Counted from the first letter of the stretch, positions 41,905-53,678 are shown. The stretch is 64,000 nucleotides of DNA from Echinicola marina (GCF_020463795.1 NZ_CP080025.1:3097501-3161500), one strand, 5' to 3'. The notes: generated by a model not told the origin, from the letters alone. Translations and numbers: made by a program.

Positions 41905-42564
41905 ATGAAATATAAGATTATAATCCACACACTGTTATTGATATTGACAATTTCATCAGTGAGCCTAGCACAAAATTTGCCCAATTATTGGAATACAATT
42001 CAAGGGTTTAAGAAACAAGACAGTTTACATACTCCTCCAAAAAAGGCCATATTATTTGTAGGTAGTTCTACTTTTACCAAATGGAGAAATATGCAAGATG
42101 CTTTTCCAAAACATACTGTCATCAATCGAGGGTTTGGAGGATCACAATTACCGGATGTTAAGTTGTATTTTGAGGAAACTGTATTCCCTAAAAAATTAAA
42201 GCAAATTGTTATTTATGCAGGAGATAATGATATAGCCGCTGGAAATAGTCCTGAAGTAGTATTAAAGCGATTTCAAGAAGTAGAAAGTCTCATCAGGAAG
42301 GATCTTCCAAAAGTTGAAATTTCTTTTGTTTCCATAAAATCTTGTCCGGGAAGGTCAAAGTATATACCTCAGGTTGAGAAGGCCAATGCGCTTATTAAAG
42401 CGTTTTTGAGTGATAGAAAGCATGTTTCTTATATTGATACCAATTCTGCGACACTGAACAAAGCGGGAGACCCAATGAAGGGGATATATGTAAAAGATGG
42501 TGTACATCTTAATTCAAAAGGGTACGATATATGGGCAAATGTAATGGAACCTTACCTTAAATAA
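41905..42564 (+). CDS. secreted SGNH/GDSL-family hydrolase
   Basis: A 219-aa protein with signal peptide MKYKIIIHTLLLILTISSVSLAQ. Block I is FVGSST with Ser54. The block II Gly is in NRGFGGSQ, block III is YAGDNDIAAG and block V is DGVHLNSKGY with Asp198 and His201. These are the catalytic blocks of SGNH hydrolases, which include acetylxylan and other carbohydrate deacetylases. In this locus a carbohydrate O-deacetylase role is likely but inferred. It is the last co-directional gene of the polysaccharide operon; the next gene is convergent. Confidence 0.85.
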   Translation: MKYKIIIHTLLLILTISSVSLAQNLPNYWNTIQGFKKQDSLHTPPKKAILFVGSSTFTKWRNMQDAFPKHTVINRGFGGSQLPDVKLYFEETVFPKKLKQIVIYAGDNDIAAGNSPEVVLKRFQEVESLIRKDLPKVEISFVSIKSCPGRSKYIPQVEKANALIKAFLSDRKHVSYIDTNSATLNKAGDPMKGIYVKDGVHLNSKGYDIWANVMEPYLK

Positions 42565-42666
42565 GTTTTGATGGTTTCGTTGTTTTATTGAGCAAATTGT
42601 TCGACCGGTTGCCTAGTAGGCTTTATCGAGAGCAAGACGCTGGAAAGAATAAGCCTAATATATGGA

Positions 42667-43629
42667 TTACTCTTTCCAGCTTACTTTGTAGTTACCCGTA
42701 GGACTGATTTCTATCCATTTACCTTCAATGTGTTTTTCTTCATTTGTCCTATTATTGGTCAGCACCAATGTATAGCTCAGGGTCCTTTTCCTCATTTCCA
42801 ATGACTTTCCGAGTTCGGAATATCCCGATGGAACCATGATGGATTCCCGCATTTCGGAATAGGGGCTTTTTCTGGATTGGGTATGATCGGAATAGAGTCC
42901 CTTTTCAGTATCAAAGAAAATTTCCTGTCCCTGGATATGTGAAGGGATCTTTACCCGGAGGCTGTCTGATGTTGTCCAGACAAAGGCATCAGGGGCCTTG
43001 CTATCAAATGAATAGCTGGTATGGATATCTATACCACCTATGGGCTGAAATTCAACCTCTTGTTGGGATTGGAAATTGAATTGGTAGGTGGTGCCACTTT
43101 TCCAGTAAAGAGAGTCCCCATCACCTTCATCGACAGCGTAGTTGATATCTTTAAAAGAATAGCCCTGGGATGGTTTTTGCATTACAGTGATTTCTGCATG
43201 GCTGTAATCCGATGTGAGCAGGATTCTGAAACCAAACTGTTTATTTGTGCTGTTTTCCCGTAGGATTATTTCTAGGGAATTTGAGTCGCTTCGGTTAATG
43301 GTAAATCCTTTATTAGTCCAATTGGTTATTAACCTTCCTTCACCTTCTAATTCCAGCAGGACATTCTGCTTTGGTTCATTATCCTCTGAGAAATAAATAT
43401 CCCCAAATATCCTGAGGTTGTTGCCATTGGTGTTTTCTATACTGGAAATGCTCCAGTTACCGGTTGGGAAATTAACCACGGAATGACCACCTTCGGCTTC
43501 CATTTCAATTAGATCTGTCGATGGAGCAATAGAAGGCATTTCAGTATCTTCCTGACAAGAGATTATCAAGACGGTTAAAAATGAAAAAAGGAAATACTTT
43601 ATTTGGGGAAGCGTGAAATAAGGGTTCAT
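42667..43629 (-). CDS. hypothetical lipoprotein with BACON-like N-terminal region
   Basis: A 320-aa protein from the codon at 43629 (MNPYFTLPQIKYFLF). The lipobox is IISC followed by QEDTEMP. An upstream in-frame start at 43728 would place 33 residues before the signal and is unlikely. The residues after the lipobox (LIEMEAEGGHSVVNF...NWSIS) resemble a BACON-type Ig-like domain, a common spacer in Bacteroidota surface lipoproteins. The remainder is not recognised. The C-terminal 40 residues (TLVLTNNRTNEEKHIEGKW... to the end) have a decayed homologous fragment at 53679-53795. Function unknown. Confidence 0.7.
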   Translation of the reverse strand: MNPYFTLPQIKYFLFSFLTVLIISCQEDTEMPSIAPSTDLIEMEAEGGHSVVNFPTGNWSISSIENTNGNNLRIFGDIYFSEDNEPKQNVLLELEGEGRLITNWTNKGFTINRSDSNSLEIILRENSTNKQFGFRILLTSDYSHAEITVMQKPSQGYSFKDINYAVDEGDGDSLYWKSGTTYQFNFQSQQEVEFQPIGGIDIHTSYSFDSKAPDAFVWTTSDSLRVKIPSHIQGQEIFFDTEKGLYSDHTQSRKSPYSEMRESIMVPSGYSELGKSLEMRKRTLSYTLVLTNNRTNEEKHIEGKWIEISPTGNYKVSWKE

Positions 43630-43900
43630 GGAGCTTTGGTTATAAGGTAAAGTAAATAATTGGCTTACCAGTAATAGGTGTTTACTTGATCTTTGGAAAA
43701 AAACTAATAATATATACTTTACGGCCATAATAACAGTATGTTGTCAGGTTGCTGGGATATTTCTATTTAGTTGATAGTTGGACAATAAGCAGGATCAATG
43801 GAGTAATATTTCAGCCTTCAAAAGCTCCTGAGATGGGTGATTAATAGATATATCTAACAATTTGCCTTATTTGATTTTTAGCATTTAAATAGCCCTCTCC

Positions 43901-43933
43901 AAAAAAACAAAGAGCGGTCACTGACCGCTCTTT
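43901..43933 (-). terminator. Rho-independent terminator of the beta-barrel gene
   Basis: A hairpin with a 9-bp or longer stem centred on 43921 (AAAGAGCGG and its complement). On the - strand it is followed by a long T run, complement of the seven A residues at 43901-43907. It lies 9 bp past the stop of the gene at 43942. Confidence 0.85.
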
Positions 43934-43941
43934 AATATTTG

Positions 43942-44574
43942 TTAATACCGAGTTGTGATACCGAAATTAATATTTCCTATAGGTCCTATCCCTCCTTCCA
44001 CAAATAGTCCAAAATTTCTTAATGGGTAATAGGAAACGCCTGTTAATATTCCGGCTTTATACGAAAGATCCTCATCTGTTAAATAATGTGTATAATCTAT
44101 TATTTCTCCAGATGAGGAAACTGATCTATTGAAGTCATCCTTCACCTTATTCATCGTTATTCCCCAAAAATAAGTTAGGTAGACATTCCATTTATTATCG
44201 TCTAATTTAATCCCCAAATAATCATAGACAAAGGGAGTTAAAACAAAAGACCCTCTTAGGCCAATTGGAATAAATGTTTGGCTGTAATCTAGGTGTTTTA
44301 CACCAGATTCGACATTACTGAATATAAACATATAATCTCTTTGCTGATGACCAATGTAAGCACCTACAGAAATAAAATTACCAACCCCATAGTCAACAGC
44401 TAATTCCTTATATAGTTTATTATCTCCGTCAAAATAACTGTGACTATTTATGGTTGTTCCAAATCTTGCAAACCAGTTTCCTTTAATGGTTTTGTGATCC
44501 TGAATGCCTTGTGCATTTACAATCTCAGATAAAAGTACGAATAGTACAATAATTGGCAAAAATGAACTTTTCAT
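43942..44574 (-). CDS. hypothetical outer-membrane beta-barrel protein
   Basis: A 210-aa protein from the start codon at 44574 (MKSSFLPIIVLFVLLSEIVNAQG, a clear signal peptide). The mature part alternates short polar and aromatic strands (DYGVGNFISVGAYIG, YLGIKLDDNKWNVYLTYFWG, LFVEGGIGPIGNINFGITTRY) and ends in an aromatic residue, as expected for an outer-membrane beta-barrel. No named family is recognised. It is transcribed away from the interrupted barrel gene at 44800 and has its own terminator. Confidence 0.65.
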   Translation of the reverse strand: MKSSFLPIIVLFVLLSEIVNAQGIQDHKTIKGNWFARFGTTINSHSYFDGDNKLYKELAVDYGVGNFISVGAYIGHQQRDYMFIFSNVESGVKHLDYSQTFIPIGLRGSFVLTPFVYDYLGIKLDDNKWNVYLTYFWGITMNKVKDDFNRSVSSSGEIIDYTHYLTDEDLSYKAGILTGVSYYPLRNFGLFVEGGIGPIGNINFGITTRY

Positions 44575-44799
44575 AGCTGGTTGAATACGATTAATTAATA
44601 AAGGTAAGTGCTGAAAAAAGAGTATGAAATACCCAAATTGGCATATTTTTGCAGTAAAAACATAAAAATAATGATTCAAAACCATGTCAAACTGCTAAAT
44701 AGTTTAGCTGTTAGTCCTGGTTGGAATTTAACTGTAACTCTATTTTTCTTTATTACCCGGTTAATATAATTTTACGTCCTTTATAAATTTTGTAGCACT

Positions 44800-45393
44800 A
44801 TGAAAATATTTGTTATTACATTACTACTTATGTGCAGTGCATACACCTGTACCTATGCACAGGGAAAATGGATTTCCAATGTGGAATTGGATTTTGTATT
44901 CCCTAACAAAAAAGATTTTTTCTATAATGACAGTGATAATAAAATCAATGATGTAGAGCTATAAAATTATGGTTTTTTACTAAAGTCATTCGGAATACAT
45001 GGAGACTACAATTATTTACTGTTTAAAAAATTAAGTATAGGTGCTCTGGGAGGTTTTCAGACACTTTCAGACCCCGACTACATGATGCTGAAACTAGGGG
45101 GAATTCTGAGGTACTATTTTGTGGATCCCAACAACGTATATATTTATCTTCAGGATGCACACAATTTTTCATTGAACAAGGAAAAATTTAAAAATGGGAA
45201 CAACCTTAGATTGGGGTTAGGGTTCCCTTTTCTTAAAAGGGAACAGTTTAATCTTAATGCAAACATTTTCTTTGAACAAAATTATTTCAAGTTAGATGGA
45301 GCAAATCCTTTGCTGGGTTTACCTGCAAACGATGAAAAGCCTCGTTCATTAACAGTAAAATCCTTTGGAATCAGCTTCGGAGTGAACTTCTAA
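44800..45393 (+). pseudogene. outer-membrane protein gene interrupted by one in-frame stop
   Basis: Reading from ATG 44800 gives a signal peptide (MKIFVITLLLMCSAYTCTYAQ) and a barrel-like protein. The frame hits TAA at 44962-44964 after GAG-CTA and continues in the same frame to 45393 (GIHGDYNYLLFKK...SFGISFGVNF). The full product would be 197 codons, and its C-terminus ends in the aromatic residue typical of outer-membrane barrels. A single base substitution explains the break and there is no frameshift. A strong terminator follows. Readthrough or a sequencing error would be alternatives to pseudogenisation. Confidence 0.75.
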
Positions 45394-45403
45394 ATTATTC
45401 AAC

Positions 45404-45449
45404 AGAAAAAAGCCAGCTACTTTCATGAAATCAATGCTGGCTTTTTTCT
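45404..45449 (+). terminator. Rho-independent terminator after the interrupted barrel gene
   Basis: A 14-bp perfect stem (left arm 45404-45417, right arm 45436-45449), GC-rich towards the loop, with the T run forming the end of the right arm. It lies 11 bp after the stop at 45393. Its conservation suggests that the gene was functional recently. Confidence 0.88.
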
Positions 45450-46341
45450 TTAACATAAAGGAAACTACCACCTATTTCACATCCGTCTTTTTAGTAACTC
45501 CAGTTGTCTGATACCACAGCCTTCGTGATACCTCCGAAAATCCACATTATGTTGTTCAAACATTGATAAGAACCTCCTCTTCTGGCTCTTGTATGTCTCT
45601 ACATAGATAAAAAAGGCTAAGGGGAAAAACTCTATTATGAATAAAGAGAAAGCCTACTTGGGGGAAGTAAATATCAAACCTTTTTAAACTAGAATTAATA
45701 TTTGAGTACTAGAATGGATTGCGGTGGAGCAATCAGCAAGATGTAGTTTTGTATACAAAACCATCTTTTCTGCCTCCAAAGTCGGGGGAAAGGTGCTCGG
45801 GACTCGCAGCCTTTTTATGAGAGGAAACTATTGGTTTTATGGTGGGAACTTGGCTTTTATCTTCGTATGAAAAGATCAATTTTTTAATCAGGTAATCGGT
45901 TAGTTGGAGCAGTAAGGATTTCATATCCTAAAGGATAATTTCATAGGTATCCACTTCCCCTTCCTGCAAAGATATTCCGGTCAGGAAAATGGTCAAGGGC
46001 AAGTGAATGCTTCCTGTCGTCAGCACCCTTGACCTTTATTCCTTCCCGTTATTAAGTGGCATCCAAGAGAAGTGAATGGGGAGGTGGGGTCCTTGGATGT
46101 TGAATTCATCAAGGTGTTATGGGTACATGGGTATTAAATTATAAACCGATGGTTTAATTCTATAGATACCGCTTCCTCTGGAATTGTTGTATCAGATCCT
46201 ATTTTAGGGCTGAGTTCTGGAATTGTGGAAGGAGTTGATTTTATTTGCCCTTACTGGTTATTTCACCCAACTGGGGTATAACTGGTGAATTTATATTTTA
46301 ATGGTTTTTCAATTTGGTCATGAACCAAAAAGGAAGAAATC
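45450..46341. other. non-coding region upstream of the mobilization genes
   Basis: No credible gene. It holds a palindromic repeat (45738-45767), a 9-bp inverted repeat with arms 45991-45999 and 46026-46034, and an imperfect inverted repeat near 46102-46126. The latter two lie close upstream of the mob genes and are possible parts of an origin of transfer, though no nick-site consensus was recognised. Confidence 0.45.
45738..45767 (+). repeat. hairpin repeat, copy 2
   Basis: An imperfect palindrome, AAGATG-ta-GTTTTGTATACAAAAC-CATCTT, centred on GTATAC. A degenerate relative lies at 9201-9230. It may be a small dispersed hairpin element or a terminator relic. Confidence 0.5.
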
Positions 46342-46557
46342 ATGGATACTTTTCAATCCCAGTTCAGCTTTGGGCATATCGTACCGCCCCAACTCGATGA
46401 AATCAAAACCTTCTTTTGCGATATGGCTGTTCCTGTGGCAGAGGCGGAAGTATTTTTCTATTATTACCAAGCCACGGGATGGCATACGGAAGGTGGAATC
46501 CCCATCCATAATTGGAAAGAGGCTGCTCACGAATGGTTGTACAATCTTGAAGATTGA
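46342..46557 (+). CDS. small protein with replisome-organizer-like C-terminal motif
   Basis: A 71-aa protein beginning at ATG 46342 with a good AGGAAG ribosome-binding site. The C-terminal half (EAEVFFYYYQATGWHTEGG then PIHNWKEAAHEWLYN) resembles the short motif at the end of phage and plasmid replication-initiation proteins (F-YY---GW---G-P--NWK-A---W). Here it stands alone without a helix-turn-helix N-terminal domain. It lies 6 bp before mobA, so it is probably an accessory protein of the mobile element. Function unproven. Confidence 0.6.
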   Translation: MDTFQSQFSFGHIVPPQLDEIKTFFCDMAVPVAEAEVFFYYYQATGWHTEGGIPIHNWKEAAHEWLYNLED

Positions 46558-46563
46558 TCTGTG

Positions 46564-46941
46564 ATGGGGGCAAGGAAAAAATCAAGGCTCAAGCAGGTGG
46601 AGTCAAGGATACCTGAAAAACGGTACCAAGAATTGGTCAACCTGCTTTCTAAGTCTCAAAATGTTACCATGAGTGCCCTGATCAGGGATATTCTATCTAA
46701 TAAAAGCATTGTTTGTAAAACCCATGATGAAACCTATGAACTGTTGCTCGATCAAATGCAATCCATTCAAATGGAGATCCATTCCATAGGAGTAAACATC
46801 AATCAGGTAACCCGATATTTCAACAGCCTGAAAGACCCTTTACGGAAAAAGGCTTTGGTAAAACAAGTGGAAAAGCAGTTGTCCTTGGTAGGAAACAAAA
46901 TGGAAGAACTCGAAAGGGTTTTACAAAAGTCCTTTCGGTAA
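46564..46941 (+). CDS. mobA: MobA-like relaxosome accessory protein
   Basis: A 125-aa basic protein (MGARKKSRLKQVESRIPEKRY), with GTG 46561 as an alternative start. The N-terminal part fits a ribbon-helix-helix DNA-binding fold (VESRIPEKRYQELVNLLSKSQNVTMSALIRDIL). The helical C-terminal part contains SIGVNINQVTRYFN, a motif typical of MobC/MobA-type plasmid mobilization proteins. Such proteins bind the origin of transfer and help the relaxase open the duplex. The relaxase gene overlaps its stop codon by one base, showing coupling. The gene name follows the Bacteroidota MobA/B/C convention and is tentative. Confidence 0.8.
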   Translation: MGARKKSRLKQVESRIPEKRYQELVNLLSKSQNVTMSALIRDILSNKSIVCKTHDETYELLLDQMQSIQMEIHSIGVNINQVTRYFNSLKDPLRKKALVKQVEKQLSLVGNKMEELERVLQKSFR

Positions 46942-48230
46942 TGGTAGCCCGGATCAGCTTGGGAAGAAATATCCTTGGCCTGTTGTATTATAATGAGGAT
47001 AAGGTGAAGGAAAAAAAGGCGAGCGTTTTAATGGCCAATGGTTTTGGAACAAATGGGGAAAGTGGCTCACTGAAATATAAGAACCAAAGGTTTCTCTACT
47101 ATACTCAAAAGAATTCCAGGGCCAAGCTGAATGCCTTTCATGTTTCCCTGAACTTTTCACCTAAAGATCAATTGGATGAGGCCCAAAAGGCCTTTATCGC
47201 ACAGGAATATATGAATCGTATCGGTTTTGGAAGCCAGCCCTATTTGGTCTATGAACATATGGATGCCGGACACCCGCACCTGCATATTGTCAGTACCAAT
47301 ATTACGCGGGAAGGAAAGCGAATAGAAACGCATAATCTCGGAAGGGAGAAATCTGAAAAAGCCCGAAAGGAACTGGAAAAAGAGCTGGGCTTAGTGGTGG
47401 CGGAACAACAAAAAGAACAGGTGCTAAGTATCCAGCCTTTGGAAAGCCTGAAATATGGAAAGAAGGAAAGCAAAGCTGCAATAGGCAATATTATCACGGA
47501 GGTAATGAGGACTTATTCCTATGGCTCGATTGGTGAGTTTGCTTCCATATTGCGGCAATTCAATATTGTATTGATTCAGGGAGAAAAGGGAACCAAGATG
47601 TATGAAAATAAGGGCTTGGCCTATAGCGCATTGGATAATAAGGGAAAACGGATTGGTGTCCCCATTAAAGCAAGCGCCTTTTATTCGAAACCAACCTTCT
47701 CCAGACTCCAAAAGAGGATGGAGCACAGCAAAATGAAAAAGGAGGCTTTGGTTTCAACCACTCGAAATAAGGTGTTTGGAGCCCTGAAGATTTCCAAAGG
47801 GAAGGGGAAAGGGGCATTCGAGGAAAATCTTAAAATGGCTGGTTTGGCAGCTGATTTTCATTATTCCAAAGATGGGAAGGTTTTTGGCCTTACTATCATA
47901 GATCATGTCAATAGATCTGCTTTCAAGGCATCGGAATTATCCAGATCGCTAAGTGGCCAAAAGGTCTATGCCCAGCTTCATCCAAAGGAGGGGGATAAAA
48001 AACTGACTAAAGTGACGGTTAATCCACCTAGGTATGAAAAGGGGCCTTTTCGTTATTCCACAAATAAGGATGGGCCAAATGCAGATCCTTATTTGTGGAA
48101 GGAAGATGGTAAGGGCGCTTTAGCTTCTTTCATAAGTAAGGTCGAAGCAATTTTGCGTCCAGAATGGGAGGAGCTAGCCGATCCTTTTGATAAAAGGAAA
48201 AAGAGGAGAAAACGAAGAAAAAAACTTTGA
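46941..48230 (+). CDS. mobB: MobB-like relaxase/mobilization nuclease
   Basis: A 429-aa relaxase. The metal-binding triad motif HPHLHIV gives His111, His113 and His115. An additional His67 lies in NAFHVSLNFS, in the first conserved relaxase motif region. The chain starts MVARISLGRNILGLLYYNEDKVKEKKA, typical of Bacteroidota MobB proteins. The N-terminal domain (about 1-165) should nick DNA at the origin of transfer and form a covalent link to the 5' end. The rest is basic and ends in a lysine/arginine-rich tail (KRKKRRKRRKKL). The length is normal and the frame intact. The coupling-protein gene starts immediately downstream. Confidence 0.88.
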   Translation: MVARISLGRNILGLLYYNEDKVKEKKASVLMANGFGTNGESGSLKYKNQRFLYYTQKNSRAKLNAFHVSLNFSPKDQLDEAQKAFIAQEYMNRIGFGSQPYLVYEHMDAGHPHLHIVSTNITREGKRIETHNLGREKSEKARKELEKELGLVVAEQQKEQVLSIQPLESLKYGKKESKAAIGNIITEVMRTYSYGSIGEFASILRQFNIVLIQGEKGTKMYENKGLAYSALDNKGKRIGVPIKASAFYSKPTFSRLQKRMEHSKMKKEALVSTTRNKVFGALKISKGKGKGAFEENLKMAGLAADFHYSKDGKVFGLTIIDHVNRSAFKASELSRSLSGQKVYAQLHPKEGDKKLTKVTVNPPRYEKGPFRYSTNKDGPNADPYLWKEDGKGALASFISKVEAILRPEWEELADPFDKRKKRRKRRKKL

Positions 48231-48231
48231 C

Positions 48232-49851
48232 ATGGCCACAGGAGAAAACACGCAGGCGTTGAGTAAAATTTTGGAACTTACCCGAAAGGCCAGTCTAGCA
48301 GTATTAATGATCCATTTATATTTGGAGCTTCCCATTCTCTTTGATCGGTGGGGCTTGGTAAAACCACTTTGGGACAACTTTATCCAGAAAGTGGGCGAGC
48401 TGCCATTTCTGGGAAATACACTTTATGCCAAATCCCTGTCCCTGGGCCTGCTTTTTATCAGTCATATGGGAGCAAAGGGTAAAAAGGATATAAAGGTGAA
48501 ATGGTCCTCTGCATTGATTTGCCTTTTTCTGGGCGGGAATCTCTTTTTGTTTTCAAATTATTGGAGGAGACTGACAATGGATCCTTTGACCTTGGAATTT
48601 TCTTATGGTATTTCCATGATTATCGGCTACCTGATGGTGCTATGGGGAGGAGGGAGGTTGTCCAGATTCCTGAAAGACCAAGGCAGCAAAGGTGTCTTCA
48701 ACAGGGAAAATGAAACCTTCCCCCAAGAGGAAAGAAAGCTGGTCAATGCCTATTCCATAAATCTGCCAGCCAAATACCAACTGAAAAATAAAATCAGAAA
48801 CAGCTGGATCAATATCATCAACCCTTTCCGTGCATTACTGGTACTGGGGACACCCGGATCGGGGAAAAGTTATTTTGTGATCCGTCATGTGATAACCCAG
48901 CATATTGCCAAGGGTTTTTCCATGTTCGTCTATGACTTTAAATACGATGACCTATCAAGGATTGCCTATAATGCACTGATCAAAAACAAAGGAGCCTATA
49001 AAATACTTCCATCGTTCTATACCATCAATTTTGATGACCTGGAACATAGTCACCGCTGCAATCCCCTTGAACCTTCTACCATGCTGGATATCACTGATGC
49101 CAGTGAATCTTCCCGAACCATTATGATGGGACTCAACAGGGAATGGATAAAAAAGCAGGGGGACTTCTTTGTGGAATCCCCCATCAATTTTTTGACTGCG
49201 GTCATCTGGTTTTTGAAGAAATACCAAAAGGGTAAATTTTGCACCCTGCCCCATGTCATTGAAATGATGCAAGTGGATTATGATAAGTTGTTTTCTGTAT
49301 TAAGAACGGAACCGGAAATAGAAGTGCTGATCAATCCATTTGTTTCGGCTTATCTCCAAGGGGCTGCCGAACAACTGGAAGGGCAGATTGCCAGTGCCAA
49401 GATCACCATGGCCAGGCTTTCCTCACCACAGCTTTATTATGTGCTTTCTGAAAGTGAATTTACCCTGGATATCAATCATCCCAAGGAACCCAAAGTAGTC
49501 TGCATGGGCAACAATCCCCAAAAGCAGCAGGTATATGGAGCAGTGTTGAGTTTGTATATTTCAAGGATTACCAAGCTGGTCAACCAAAAGGGAAAACTAA
49601 AATCCAGCCTGATTTTCGATGAATTTCCCACCATTTATTTTAATGGTATGGATAACCTGATCGCAACGGCCCGGAGCAATAAAGTGGCAACTTGTTTGGG
49701 GGTACAGGATTATAGCCAGCTAAAAAAAGATTATGGCAGCCAGGCTGTCGAATCGAGGGATTGGGGAATTGTGAATTGGGAGGGGAGTTCGGTAAGGGGA
49801 CTAAGAGGAGATATAGAGGGAACATCGAGGAGACGTGGTGGGAACGTCTAG
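48232..49851 (+). CDS. mobC: MobC/TraG-like coupling protein, C-terminally truncated
   Basis: A 539-aa protein; family members are about 650-670 aa. Two to three N-terminal membrane helices lie in about 15-140. Walker A is GTPGSGKS at 206-213 and Walker B is LIFDEFP with Asp463. Homology stops after QDYSQLKKDYG near residue 502. The tail from about residue 507 (ESRDWGIVNWEG...) is Arg/Gly-rich and encoded by repeat-like DNA also seen at 9717. No continuation of the missing 120 residues was found in other frames downstream. The protein would normally couple the relaxosome to a conjugation channel and is probably non-functional here. ATG 48232 is chosen over 48187, which would overlap the relaxase gene by 44 bp. 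Confidence 0.82.
   Translation: MATGENTQALSKILELTRKASLAVLMIHLYLELPILFDRWGLVKPLWDNFIQKVGELPFLGNTLYAKSLSLGLLFISHMGAKGKKDIKVKWSSALICLFLGGNLFLFSNYWRRLTMDPLTLEFSYGISMIIGYLMVLWGGGRLSRFLKDQGSKGVFNRENETFPQEERKLVNAYSINLPAKYQLKNKIRNSWINIINPFRALLVLGTPGSGKSYFVIRHVITQHIAKGFSMFVYDFKYDDLSRIAYNALIKNKGAYKILPSFYTINFDDLEHSHRCNPLEPSTMLDITDASESSRTIMMGLNREWIKKQGDFFVESPINFLTAVIWFLKKYQKGKFCTLPHVIEMMQVDYDKLFSVLRTEPEIEVLINPFVSAYLQGAAEQLEGQIASAKITMARLSSPQLYYVLSESEFTLDINHPKEPKVVCMGNNPQKQQVYGAVLSLYISRITKLVNQKGKLKSSLIFDEFPTIYFNGMDNLIATARSNKVATCLGVQDYSQLKKDYGSQAVESRDWGIVNWEGSSVRGLRGDIEGTSRRRGGNV

Positions 49852-49880
<29 letters not shown>
49797..49880 (+). repeat. purine-rich dispersed repeat, copy 2
   Basis: Contains ATCGAGGAGACGTGG, then GGGAACGTCTAGGGAACGTCC with a short internal duplication, then AAATTTTATTT. 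It matches 9717-9775 at about 75% by eye. It lies directly after the break in mobC and supplies that gene's aberrant C-terminal codons. A weaker purine-rich segment followed by GGTTTTATGAT occurs at about 55320-55405. Confidence 0.5.
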
Positions 49881-52596
<2,716 letters not shown>

Positions 52597-52637
52597 AGTT
52601 CCAAGAGGATAAAATAAGATTGAAGATTCGAATAAAT

Positions 52638-52668
52638 AAAAAGGGGCAACAGATGGGGTGCCCCTTTT
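52638..52668 (+). terminator. Rho-independent terminator of katG
   Basis: The stem AAAAGGGGCA (52639-52648) pairs with TGCCCCTTTT (52658-52667) around a short loop, ending in a T run. It lies about 45 bp after the katG stop. Confidence 0.85.
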
Positions 52669-53173
52669 CATTAATAACCATTTAGTGCTGTTTTACCCAT
52701 GGCTGATCTCTTGATAAATTTTAAAGGTGAAATACATTCCTATTTGTATTGGAGGTTTTATTCTTTGATGATACCTATTATTTGAGGTAATATTTTATGT
52801 TTATCCGCTTTAATGCACCGAGTTTCTTTCCATAAGGCCTGCGCGGGCTTCCTCCACGGGGAGCGGTCTGTCCGTGATAAACATGCTTCATGCTACTAGT
52901 GTTTGACTGACTAGCACAATGCGTTATTATTTTTTACTTAGGTGTCAGGTATCATCAATGGAAGCAATGAAACTATCAGAGGATGCTAAAAAAGAAGTTA
53001 TAATAAGATGAGGGCGGATAAATTTATTCTGGGTTTATTTTGCAATGGATTTACTTTTGGCCGTATTAGTAAATATGATTTGGTTGTTTGGGAGGGGTAA
53101 AATATAGGAAGAAGGGTTTTCTGTAGCGTTTTGAATGGAAATTACGTTTTGTGATAAACAAACTTTTAGCACA
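52669..53173. other. intergenic region
   Basis: About 500 bp without a recognisable gene, regulatory element or repeat. It presumably contains the promoter of the following lipoprotein gene. Confidence 0.4.
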
Positions 53174-53653
53174 ATGAAAAATCTTGTTCTATTAATACTA
53201 CTGATCATTCCCCTATTTTCTTGTAAGGATGATATTGAACCTTTGGGGATACATTTTAACGGAACCTATGAATGGACCAATTTTGCCGAAGAAGATGGGG
53301 GATGGTATGTTCATAGCTTGGTCTTTCAGGATAATGGTGATCTGGAGCGATGGATAACGATCAGAGAAAGCGAGTATGGGGATGATTTGGGCTACCGAAG
53401 CATAATGAGGGGAACTTATGAACTTCAAATAAAAGAACTGACTGTGGAATGGGATGAATTTCATTCCTTGGAAGATCCTGAGGAGCTCTTTGCTCCCAGG
53501 GCTGGGCTGGTGGCCCTTGAGAATGCTTCACCTGTTACACAGGTTGGCACAGTGGAGCAAATGGATGGTGGAGGTAAAATAGCCATTGAATTTTATTGTA
53601 ACGATATCCTATCAAATTGTATAGGAAAAACGGTCTACACCAAAGTAGATTGA
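53174..53653 (+). CDS. hypothetical lipoprotein
   Basis: A 159-aa protein from ATG 53174 (MKNLVLLILLIIPLFSC, lipobox LFSC followed by KDDIE). An earlier in-frame ATG at 53135 would add 13 residues before the signal and is unlikely. The mature part looks like a small lipocalin-like beta-sandwich (HFNGTYEWTNFAEEDGGWYVHSLVFQDNGDLERW). It is rich in acidic and aromatic residues and has one pair of cysteines near the C-terminus (YCNDILSNC). No named family is recognised. A decayed fragment of a different lipoprotein lies convergent to it 25 bp downstream. Confidence 0.65.
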   Translation: MKNLVLLILLIIPLFSCKDDIEPLGIHFNGTYEWTNFAEEDGGWYVHSLVFQDNGDLERWITIRESEYGDDLGYRSIMRGTYELQIKELTVEWDEFHSLEDPEELFAPRAGLVALENASPVTQVGTVEQMDGGGKIAIEFYCNDILSNCIGKTVYTKVD

Positions 53654-53678
53654 TATTATTTGAATCAAAGGGGGATTC

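Larger units (their letters stand above)
46342..49851 (+). mobile_element. remnant of a mobilizable element (mob module)
   Basis: Four co-directional genes: a 71-aa protein, a MobA-like ribbon-helix-helix protein, a MobB-like relaxase and a MobC-like coupling protein cut off at its 3' end. No integrase, replication gene or intact element boundary is visible in the flanking DNA. The coupling protein ends by fusing into repeat-like sequence, so this is probably a degraded integrative mobilizable element. Confidence 0.65.

Noticed and set aside
42640-42679. Weak inverted repeat (CTGGAAAGA and its complement) between the SGNH hydrolase gene and the convergent lipoprotein gene
   Set aside because: The loop is long and the right arm overlaps the lipoprotein coding end; not convincing as a terminator.
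46301-46564. 87-codon + strand frame upstream of mobA
   Set aside because: It is out of frame with and covers the better supported 71-aa gene at 46342, which has a good ribosome-binding site and a recognisable motif.
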